Origin: Verrucomicrobiota bacterium
Lineage (GTDB): Bacteria; Verrucomicrobiota; Verrucomicrobiia; Opitutales; UBA2995
Direction of reading: 5' to 3'
Assembly: GCA_027297085.1 (NCBI GenBank)
Contig: JAPUIL010000248.1
Span: 1-8,239, forward strand
DNA: 8,239 nucleotides
This document shows, in pieces, positions 1-5,253 of the stretch (within the stretch, counting starts at the first letter, position 1; the number at the start of each line of letters is the position of its first letter). The position numbers and the translations under genes were made by a program. The notes below the pieces were generated by a model that was not told the origin of the DNA, made no database searches, and saw nothing but the letters and a program-made list of their open reading frames with translations.

Positions 1-7
1 ATATTTT

Positions 8-52
8 AAACAGTTTTTAGTAGTTGAGGTTCCAGTCTTAAACCAACTGTTT
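8..52. repeat. 8-bp perfect inverted repeat at left edge
   Basis: The arms aaacagtt (8-15) and aactgttt (45-52) are exact reverse complements separated by 29 bases. There is no T-tract suited to a terminator, and no reading frame covers the site. It lies just outside the larger structured element at 64-183 and may belong to the same unit. An 8-bp match could also be chance. Confidence 0.3.
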
Positions 53-63
53 CAAAAAATCGT

Positions 64-183
64 ACCGAGCAATGCGACATCAACCAATGTGATGAAGAGC
101 AAGGCTCGGTTTGCAATCAAGCGCGGGAGCGTAGTATCCTACGTGAAAAGTCGGGTTGCAGGCTGGAACGCAGCTCTTCGCGC
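64..183. other. Structured intergenic element (two adjacent hairpins)
   Basis: Two self-contained foldbacks lie side by side. The first pairs accgagc (64-70) with gctcggt (104-110) and encloses catca/tgatg (78-82/90-94). The second pairs gcgcg and gagc (121-130, one base bulged) with gctc and cgcgc (173-183, two bases unpaired), and encloses gtag-tatc-ctac (131-142). An alternative long-range pairing also exists: accga and atgcg (64-76) with cgcat and tcggt (181-191). Neither strand carries a plausible coding frame. It could be a structured RNA, a palindromic dispersed repeat or part of a mobile element. The strand is unknown. I see the pairings directly; that they form a functional RNA is inference. 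Confidence 0.35.
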
Positions 184-195
184 ATGTCGGTTTTA

Positions 196-306
196 GCCTT
201 CAAAAGGGCATTTTTGAAACGCCACTTTTTGTGAGGTTTTAAAAACCTACACTAATATTCATAACACACTGGTTTTCAATCAGACAAATTATGCACTTTT
301 GAAGGC
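196..306. repeat. 11-bp inverted repeat flanking the acs 3' region
   Basis: gccttcaaaag (196-206) and cttttgaaggc (296-306) are exact reverse complements with 89 bases between them. The enclosed segment holds two more foldbacks: the hairpin at 207-223 (listed as a terminator) and aggttt-taa-aaacct (234-248). The right arm ends 17 bases past the acs stop codon. The layout resembles a small non-autonomous element or a stacked 3' end. No target-site duplication was found. Confidence 0.3.
201..223 (-). terminator. acs: Possible leftward terminator downstream of acs
   Basis: Read on the minus strand, GGCGTTT-CAA-AAATGCC forms a 7-bp stem (one G-U pair) with a three-base loop, followed directly by CTTTTG. 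That is a short intrinsic-terminator shape, though its U-tract is brief. It lies about 100 bases after the acs stop codon in the right direction. No gene on either side competes for it. Confidence 0.35.
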
Positions 307-322
307 GTTTGCAACGTTTGGG

Positions 323-2281
323 TTAATCTTCCGAGTACTGGCATTTAAGGCTTTCAACCACGCTTGGGTCAGCCAAAGTTGTTACGTTGCCGAGTGCACG
401 GCCTTCGGCTATGTCGCGCAAGAGACGACGCATTATTTTACCACTTCGGGTCTTCGGAAGATCACTTGTGAAAATGATTTTTTCCGGTACCGCGAACTTT
501 CCAATCTTTTTGGCGACTAGCTCGTTGAGCTCTTTCTTCAAATCTTCTGATTCCTCAATTCCGTCTTTTAGTGTGACGAAAGAGGCGAGGCATTGACCCT
601 TGATCTCGTGTTTGATACCAATCACGGCAGATTCGGCGGTTGAAGGATGTTCCACATAAACAGATTCCAGTTCAGCGGTGCCGATTCTGTGACCGGATAC
701 ATTCACAACGTCATCGACGCGGCCCAGTATCCAGAAGTAACCATCATCATCCACCTTAGCGCCATCACCCGGGAAGTAGTACTCACCGTCCCATTTGCAC
801 CAGTAGGTTGATTTATAACGCTCCGGATCTCCATAAATACCGCGCATGATAGCCGGCCATGGTTTGCGGATGGTAAGCAGACCCGCCTCTGTTTCCTTAC
901 CGTCCTCATTTACCACTGCGGCGTCGATGCCGAAGAAAGGCAAGGTAGCGCTTCCTGGTTTTGTAGCGGTTACACCCGGAAGTGGACTGAGCATGGCTCC
1001 TCCGGTTTCAGTTTGCCACCAGGTGTCCACAATCGGGCATTTTTCTGCACCAATGGTTTTGTGATACCACATCCAGGCCTCCGGATTTATGGACTCACCC
1101 ACTGTGCCGAGCAATCGCAGTGAGCTCAGATCACGACCTTGTGGCCATTTGTCCCCCCATTTCATAAACGCACGAATCGCGGTGGGTGCTGTATAGAAAA
1201 TGGTCACTCCATATTTCTCAACAATGTCCCAGAACCGTCCGTTATCCGGGTGGTTGGGTGCTCCTTCATACATGATGCAGGTAGCAGCATTGGCCAGTGG
1301 GCCATATACCAGATAACTGTGACCCGTAACCCAGCCGATATCCGCGGTGCAAAAATACACGTCTTCAGGCTTCAGGTCGAAAATGTATTTGGCCGTTAAA
1401 TAAGTGTAGACCATGTAACCGCCTTGAGTGTGGATAATACCTTTGGGCTTGCCGGTAGTACCACTGGTATAAAGGAGGAAGAGCATGTCTTCGCTGTCCA
1501 ATTCTTCCGCTGGGCAATTTTGTGACTGATCTTTGACCAGTTTGTGATACCACACATCGCGGCCTTCTTTCATGCTGCAGGTGAATGCATCGCTCTGTTC
1601 ACGTTTTACGACGACCACCTTTTCCACGCAGTCTACCCCTTCGACCGCTTCATCGACCAGTGCCTTTAGATTCAGGGCCTTGCCTCGTCTCCAGCTACCG
1701 TCTCCGGTGATGACGAATTTGGCATCCATGTCCAGTACGCGGTCTTTGATAGAATCAGCTGAGAACCCCGCAAAAATGACTGAATGAACGGCTCCAATGC
1801 GGGCGCACGCCAGCAAGGCCATGGCCAGTTCGGGAATCATGGGCAGGTATATGGCAATTCGATCGCCTTTTTGTACCCCGAGGCTCTTAAGTCCGTTGGC
1901 GAATTTACAAATTTCGCGGTGTAAGTCGAAATAAGTCAGTACTCGGCTGTCGCCAGGTTCTCCTTCCCAGATTAAAGCGGCCTTGTTTCTGTTTGGGCCG
2001 TCGAGATGCCGGTCTACGCAATTATAGCAGAGGTTCGTTTTACCGCCTGTAAACCATTTGAAAAATGGTTTTTCCGAGTCGTCGAACACCTTGTCCCACG
2101 GTTTGAACCAATGGAGTTCGCTAGCTGCTTCCGCCCAAAATGTATCGGGATCCTCAATACTTTTCTTATAAAGAGCGTTGTAGGCATCCATCCCGCTTAT
2201 ATGAGCTTTATCCTGGAAAGCTTTTGATGGAGGGAAGGTCCGGTTTTCGTGAAGTACTACGTTGATCTCTTGGGAATCCAT
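323..2281 (-). CDS. acs: Acetyl-CoA synthetase, AMP-forming
   Basis: Acs converts acetate, ATP and CoA to acetyl-CoA, AMP and PPi in the cytoplasm, letting the cell use acetate. The 652-residue length equals that of enterobacterial Acs, and the motifs of the ANL adenylate-forming family are in order. The P-loop-like A3 motif YTSGTTGKPKG spans about 271-281. WWQTETGG (421-428) includes the tryptophan that shapes the acetate pocket, with V318/T319 in GWVTG and V394 in TVGE as other pocket residues. The GDGA motif is at 505-508, and the hinge/A8 segment LGRVDDVVNVSGHR runs 519-532. PKTRSGK (609-615) ends in the catalytic lysine K615, which is the residue inactivated by reversible acetylation in characterised Acs proteins. 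The N-terminal Acs-type extension (about 20-80) is present. The chosen ATG gives the standard N-terminus, but no Shine-Dalgarno sequence is seen. It lies downstream of, and on the same strand as, the tRNA-Thr gene, 213 bp away. Nothing suggests damage. Confidence 0.97.
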   Translation of the reverse strand: MDSQEINVVLHENRTFPPSKAFQDKAHISGMDAYNALYKKSIEDPDTFWAEAASELHWFKPWDKVFDDSEKPFFKWFTGGKTNLCYNCVDRHLDGPNRNKAALIWEGEPGDSRVLTYFDLHREICKFANGLKSLGVQKGDRIAIYLPMIPELAMALLACARIGAVHSVIFAGFSADSIKDRVLDMDAKFVITGDGSWRRGKALNLKALVDEAVEGVDCVEKVVVVKREQSDAFTCSMKEGRDVWYHKLVKDQSQNCPAEELDSEDMLFLLYTSGTTGKPKGIIHTQGGYMVYTYLTAKYIFDLKPEDVYFCTADIGWVTGHSYLVYGPLANAATCIMYEGAPNHPDNGRFWDIVEKYGVTIFYTAPTAIRAFMKWGDKWPQGRDLSSLRLLGTVGESINPEAWMWYHKTIGAEKCPIVDTWWQTETGGAMLSPLPGVTATKPGSATLPFFGIDAAVVNEDGKETEAGLLTIRKPWPAIMRGIYGDPERYKSTYWCKWDGEYYFPGDGAKVDDDGYFWILGRVDDVVNVSGHRIGTAELESVYVEHPSTAESAVIGIKHEIKGQCLASFVTLKDGIEESEDLKKELNELVAKKIGKFAVPEKIIFTSDLPKTRSGKIMRRLLRDIAEGRALGNVTTLADPSVVESLKCQYSED

Positions 2282-2467
2282 GGTGAATCGAGGTATTAAG
2301 TATGTGCTCTGCCAGTTCTATAACAAAAACACTTTCGTTAAGATAAAATGTGAGGTCCTGTATTTTGTGGTCAACAGGAAACCCACCTAATAGGGAAGTT
2401 TGGAATAGCTTAGATAGGAGTCCAACCAACGTCAGTCTTAGTACCACCCTTTGCGCTGATCGAGAAG

Positions 2468-2486
2468 CCGGTGTTTCCTGCACCGG
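2468..2486 (-). terminator. Hairpin between tRNA-Thr and acs (weak terminator candidate)
   Basis: ccggtg (2468-2473) and caccgg (2481-2486) pair perfectly around a seven-base loop, eight bases past the encoded CCA end of the tRNA. On the minus strand the stem is followed by CTTCTCG rather than a U-tract, so it is a poor intrinsic terminator. It may instead protect or process the tRNA 3' trailer. Confidence 0.25.
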
Positions 2487-2494
2487 GAAGAAAA

Positions 2495-2570
<76 letters not shown>

Positions 2571-2694
2571 AATTCCAAGAACGATCAAACTGGTCCAATT
2601 TTTAGGTTTGTAAAGTATTTTGCTAAGCTTCGTGGCGGATGGGCCAAGATTCAGGTTGATTAAGCATTAAGCGTCGCCCATTTTCCCTGCCCCT

Positions 2695-3102
2695 ATGAGC
2701 AAGCAATTGGAAGAAGGTACCGAGCTCGCACTCGATTTTTTAAAACTTCGCAAAATTGCATCTGCAGAGGCGGAGGTCGTTCCGGCAGTAGCCCAGGATG
2801 CAGAATCCGGAGAAGTTCTCCTTATCGGATATGTCAATGAGCTAGCGCTCAAAACCGCACTGAAGGATGGTCTGGCCATATTCTGGAGCACCTCCCGCAA
2901 TGAATTGTGGATCAAAGGTAAAACCTCCGGAGATTATTTGGAGTTGGTTGAGACTCGGATCAACTGCGAGCAGAACTCCATTCTATACCGCGTTCGTTTG
3001 AAAGGAGAGGGCTCCTGTCATACCAAAGATGCGGAAGGCAAATCCCGTTTTGGCTGTTATTACAGGCGTATCCTTCCGGACGGTACGCTTGAGTTTATTT
3101 AG
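2695..3102 (+). CDS. hisI: Phosphoribosyl-AMP cyclohydrolase, stand-alone, variant metal site
   Basis: HisI opens the adenine ring of phosphoribosyl-AMP, the third step of histidine synthesis, in the cytoplasm. The 135-residue protein matches the stand-alone PRA-CH domain in length and order. It has VVPAVAQDAESGEVLLIGYVN near 28-48, WSTSRNELWIKGKTSGD at 64-80, then the metal region. In characterised HisI the Mg/Zn site reads D-C-D-x-D; here it is N90-C91-E92-Q93-N94. The zinc cysteines appear kept as C91, C108 (GSCHT) and C121 (GCYYRR), but the C108-C121 interval is 13 residues against about 7 in the usual ACHTGxxSCF pattern. The fold assignment is strong. Whether it acts on phosphoribosyl-AMP with this site is uncertain, and a related activity is possible. 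No hisE domain is fused and no other his gene is nearby. No Shine-Dalgarno sequence is visible before the ATG. Confidence 0.88.
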   Translation: MSKQLEEGTELALDFLKLRKIASAEAEVVPAVAQDAESGEVLLIGYVNELALKTALKDGLAIFWSTSRNELWIKGKTSGDYLELVETRINCEQNSILYRVRLKGEGSCHTKDAEGKSRFGCYYRRILPDGTLEFI

Positions 3103-3103
3103 A

Positions 3104-3128
3104 GCTTGTCCCAAAACAGGCTTTTTTT
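3104..3128 (+). terminator. hisI: Intrinsic terminator of hisI
   Basis: gcttgt (3104-3109) pairs with acaggc (3116-3121), with one G-U pair, around the loop cccaaa, and is followed at once by seven Ts (3122-3128). It overlaps the last base region of the hisI stop codon and points rightward. The stem is short, but the T-tract is textbook. Confidence 0.65.
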
Positions 3129-3158
3129 CGCGGGACGGTTCAGATTATTTTTTTGCTT

Positions 3159-3232
3159 CCGATTGAGATCGCTCCGAGGGAATCGCATGGCAAAAAAACT
3201 CCGTTTTTGGGGCAATTCCATGCCCAAATCGG
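3159..3232. repeat. Nested palindrome, about 74 bp
   Basis: Three stems lie inside one another: ccgatt/aatcgg (3159-3164 with 3227-3232), gcatgg/ccatgc (3185-3190 with 3218-3223), and an inner aaaaac-tccg-gttttt-like foldback near 3193-3208. It lies just beyond the 3' end of the leftward transposase scrap at 3295-3473. It could be the end of the same insertion sequence, that element's terminator, or a separate MITE-like palindrome. Confidence 0.35.
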
Positions 3233-3294
3233 GGTAACAGGACTTGTCAGCACACAGCGCTACTATAGTGGGGGTTATTCTTTTTTTAGTTTCC

Positions 3295-3473
3295 TTACGC
3301 TGCTTGTGCCAGACGCTTGTGTGTTGCCTGCGCCGCCATTTTGGAGAGTTTCCACAGGTTGTGCTTAAGGATGCACCATTCTATTCTGGTTGTTCGATTT
3401 GAAAATCCCTTGCTGCGCAGCGGCGCTCCAAGATAAGCGTTTTTGAACTTGTTATTCCCCGGTGCTTGCGTCG
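3295..3473 (-). pseudogene. C-terminal remnant of a DDE-type transposase, frameshifted
   Basis: Reading leftward from 3456 the frame gives NNKFKNAYLGAPLRSKGF, then NRTTRIEWCILKHNLWKL, and ends at a stop at 3295. A patch shaped [RI]EW..L.HNL.KL, shortly after a LRSKGF-like segment, is what I recognise as the C-terminus of IS5/IS1182-like DDE transposases. The matching upstream residues RRKHR lie in another frame (3473-3459), so a one-base shift falls at about 3457-3458. A stop codon closes the first frame at 3514-3516. No catalytic Asp/Asp/Glu region survives; this is the last 60-65 residues of a protein normally several hundred long. The family is inferred from memory of the motif. The shift sits beside a ccccg/cgggg foldback (3457-3476). 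Confidence 0.5.
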
Positions 3474-3497
3474 GGGTTGTTGACTGAAGGGAAAGTT

Positions 3498-3516
3498 TGA
3501 AAACCACTGGTTTTCA
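3498..3516. repeat. 8-bp hairpin at edge of transposase scrap
   Basis: tgaaaacc (3498-3505) and ggttttca (3509-3516) pair perfectly around the loop act. The site marks roughly where recognisable transposase sequence ends. The 12-mer cactggttttca here also occurs at 267-278, downstream of acs, which may be chance. Confidence 0.3.
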
Positions 3517-3545
3517 TAGTTTGAGAGCTGAGGGAAAAGACCGGA

Positions 3546-3611
3546 TCGGCAGCAAGCTACCTCCTTCATTTAGATATGCGATACGAAGTGTAGAAGGTAG
3601 CTTGCTGCCGA
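3546..3611. repeat. 17-bp perfect inverted repeat (MITE- or REP-like unit)
   Basis: tcggcagcaagctacct (3546-3562) and aggtagcttgctgccga (3595-3611) are exact reverse complements, with a 32-base loop whose flanks continue to pair imperfectly. There is no T-tract on either side and no reading frame. An arm this long is unlikely by chance in 1.5 kb. A dispersed palindromic repeat or the ends of a collapsed small element are the likeliest explanations. An arm-to-arm cruciform or mRNA hairpin is possible. Confidence 0.6.
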
Positions 3612-3703
3612 ACAGAATATCAAAGATGTCCGCTCAGTCTTTGCGAAGTAAGGAGAATGAATGGTTGAAGGCTGACAATTGACGCCATGTTTGTGCCTTT
3701 CAT

Positions 3704-3727
3704 ACCCTGTGGTCTCTGCCACAGGGT
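3704..3727. repeat. 9-bp perfect hairpin
   Basis: accctgtgg (3704-3712) and ccacagggt (3719-3727) flank a six-base loop. On the plus strand the following bases are cttgattt, too few Ts for a confident terminator. No adjacent gene needs one, unless a decayed gene once ended here. Confidence 0.4.
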
Positions 3728-3821
3728 CTTGATTTAGTAACCACTTAGTATGTAGGTATTTGAGAAATATTATTAGTCTGTACAAGCCACATTATCGAAC
3801 CTTAACCTTCTACACCTGTGG

Positions 3822-3849
3822 GAATAGAATTTAAGCGTAAATTCTATTC
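3822..3849. repeat. 12-bp perfect hairpin with tetraloop
   Basis: gaatagaattta (3822-3833) and taaattctattc (3838-3849) pair without mismatch around the loop agcg. The stem is A+T-rich and has no T-tract beyond it on either strand. It resembles an operator or a palindromic repeat more than a terminator. No gene within 700 bases is an obvious target. Confidence 0.45.
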
Positions 3850-4110
3850 TAGCCTGGTCAAACTACCATAGATTGATCTTTTTTCTCAGTCGAAGATGTC
3901 CCAACAAATTGAGGTTTGATTACTCTTTTAGAAATCCGGCCTTCCTATTACATTGCCCATGTCCGCCCCACGCCGAAAAAAAGCCCAGGACTAGCACTCA
4001 ACCACTTCGGGATTATGAACGACATTGAGGAATTTTGCCTATAACCTTTTAAAATCTATCTATGCAGACATATCCACGTTCGGGGCATCAATCATGTATG
4101 GCTACCTACT
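3850..4110. other. Gene-free stretch, no recognised content
   Basis: All frames are broken by stops. The only start-to-stop reading worth noting is an 11-codon frame at 3959-3994 that crosses a seven-A run. I recognise no RNA gene, repeat or protein scrap here. Part of the domain I sequence of the neighbouring intron remnant could lie in it, but I cannot show this. Confidence 0.4.
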
Positions 4111-4140
4111 CCATCAGAATACGAACCCTGTCAGATAGGT

Positions 4141-4443
4141 GCCACGGTCTTTACCCGGTGAGCTATCGTACCGCCGTTACTGAATAAGACGGCCGAAGGG
4201 GTTGAAGAAAGTGCCGGGATATCTGCGTTAAAGAGACGGACGTTGCATGTCAGGAAACGGAGCGGTCGGAAAACGTCTCAGACGGTACAGCCGGCATGAA
4301 CGCCAGCAAGAAAGTCAGATGATCCAATAGTACCTGCGAAGTGGGCGAACAAAGCCGGAACACCGGTGGCCAAGTCTATGGAGGAAAGGGGATCACCCAA
4401 GAGGAATGCACTTGCAGAGATATTCGCAGCGGACACAGGGCAT
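4141..4443 (+). mobile_element. Group II intron remnant (ribozyme part plus start of intron-encoded protein)
   Basis: The sequence from about 4141 to 4295 matches my memory of the conserved RNA that precedes the reverse-transcriptase ORF of bacterial group II introns. It also contains consistent stems. These are gccgt/acggc (4173-4177 with 4189-4193), gagacg/cgtctc (4233-4238 with 4274-4279) and tgccgg/ccggca (4212-4217 with 4291-4296). The last closes just at the protein start, as expected for ORF insertion in domain IV. The protein N-terminus follows (4296-4443). The reverse transcriptase core, maturase, and domains V and VI are missing. Only about 155 bases precede the ORF, so most of domain I is also gone or unrecognised. 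Both boundaries are approximate, and it cannot be active. Confidence 0.6.
4296..4443 (+). pseudogene. ltrA: Truncated, frameshifted N-terminus of group II intron reverse transcriptase/maturase
   Basis: The ATG at 4296 reads MNASKK and then hits a stop in its own frame. Shifting one base at the run near 4310-4314 gives SDDPIVPAKWANKAGTPVAK followed by SMEERGSPKRNALAEIFAADTGH. This resembles the low-complexity leader that comes before the reverse transcriptase domain in many group II intron proteins. Homology stops near 4443, and the frame then ends at 4474-4476. Full-length proteins of this type run about 400-600 residues, so roughly 50 remain. None of the RT motifs, including YADD, is present. 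The frameshift and truncation mark it as dead. The gene symbol indicates family only. Confidence 0.6.
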
Positions 4444-4638
4444 ATTTATAACGTCACTTTCAGTGCGGTTTATTAATTGTCTATAATTCTCCACAACTAA
4501 CTGATTAATAATTTAGATAACACCTGCCCTTTCGAAGGTTTTTGAAACGTTAGGGTAAATTCGGTTTCGAAATTAAAGTAGATAAATTCCGAGTGAGCTA
4601 ACGGCTTCCACCAAGAATGCGAAATCCTTCTAGGCAAG
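4444..4638. other. A+T-rich spacer, no gene recognised
   Basis: This stretch runs from the break in the intron remnant to the stop codon of the 153-residue gene. It is A+T-rich up to about 4580. The segment 4531-4560 is about 80% identical (24 of 30) to 298-327, where the acs gene ends; both lie 3' of leftward genes. I see no clear terminator for the leftward gene. Confidence 0.3.
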
Positions 4639-5100
4639 TCAGCCATCAAACCCAAACTGTTCGAGCATGGTTATCACCAAATCCCGCAATGCTGACACGG
4701 TGGATGCATTGGGATCCGCATCGGTGCAACAGGCAATATAACCGAGGAGCATATCGAGTGACGTTGATTTCCCGTGACTGCTGATCCAGTCATGAAATGC
4801 TTCCATGGCAACCAACCAGTCTGTGATTGAGTAGGATGAATCATCAACGCGCTCCATCAGCATCGAAAAATCGGATTTTCCTGGCTGTTTCCCTGCATAT
4901 TCAGCAAGCACCAGTAACTGTCTTGGGGAAAGGGCTGCCGCAGCTAAATGCTCAAATTGGCCTTCTGTAAGCCATTTTTGAGCCACGAGGCCACCGGTTT
5001 TCTCCAACGCCACTGACCAGTGCGCTTCGGGCTGATTCCGCCTAGCCGACAGGCTTTTAGCCAGTTTTTGAACTTGGTTCATCAGGTTAATATTGGCCAT
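4639..5100 (-). CDS. Hypothetical protein, 153 aa, predicted helical and soluble
   Basis: I do not recognise this protein. It has no signal peptide, membrane segment or cofactor motif, and it reads as mostly alpha-helical. The N-terminal part is basic (MANINLMNQVQKLAKSLSAR). The middle has LAAAALSPRQLLVLAEYAGK at 52-71, and residues 85-110 are rich in aromatics and acids (DDSSYSITDWLVAMEAFHDW at 86-105). The C-terminus contains the paired cysteines C124-C125 and ends in EQFGFDG. The open frame is compact, and a good promoter-like pair lies just upstream (5128-5155), which supports it as a real gene. It diverges from the TPR gene and may share its control region. An in-frame ATG at codon 7 is an alternative start. 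Its role could be structural or regulatory, linked to the TPR protein, but only adjacency supports that. Confidence 0.7.
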   Translation of the reverse strand: MANINLMNQVQKLAKSLSARRNQPEAHWSVALEKTGGLVAQKWLTEGQFEHLAAAALSPRQLLVLAEYAGKQPGKSDFSMLMERVDDSSYSITDWLVAMEAFHDWISSHGKSTSLDMLLGYIACCTDADPNASTVSALRDLVITMLEQFGFDG

Positions 5101-5127
5101 TTTTAGCCGTTACTGAATATGCGGATA

Positions 5128-5155
5128 TTTTTAAACGAATCCAGCTTCCTGGCAA
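5128..5155 (-). promoter_or_regulatory. Sigma70-like promoter for the 153-aa gene
   Basis: On the minus strand, TTGCCA (5155-5150; five of six to TTGACA) is followed after 16 bases by TAAAAA (5133-5128; four of six to TATAAT). Transcription would begin near 5120, about 20 bases before the ATG at 5100. The site lies inside the 5' extension that the TPR frame would have if it began at 5119, an argument for the later TPR start. Such matches are common in A+T-rich DNA. Confidence 0.35.
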
Positions 5156-5253
5156 TGTCTGTTTCATCAGATTTGAGCCAGTATTTTGATATCGCAAAAT
5201 TCGGAATTATTTCCATACTCCGCGTCATCTTATCCTGTTGTTTCCGGATTCAT

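Noticed and set aside
3153..3368. 71-codon plus-strand open frame opposite the transposase scrap
   Set aside because: It overlaps the nested palindrome and the antisense of the transposase tail. The minus strand carries the recognisable motif.
3570..3785. 71-codon minus-strand open frame covering the 17-bp and 9-bp inverted repeats
   Set aside because: It runs through palindromes and its composition does not look like a protein; no start signal was seen.
3959..3994. Tiny frame MSAPRRKKAQD ending after a seven-A run that could slip into a longer frame ending at 4035
   Set aside because: Even with slippage the product is under 30 residues, there is no ribosome-binding site, and I recognise no family.
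4111..4176. tRNA-like reading on the minus strand with TAGCTCA and GGTTCGTATTC motifs
   Set aside because: The acceptor strands do not pair, the T loop lacks the conserved A58, and no sound anticodon stem forms. The sequence is better explained as intron remnant and adjoining DNA.
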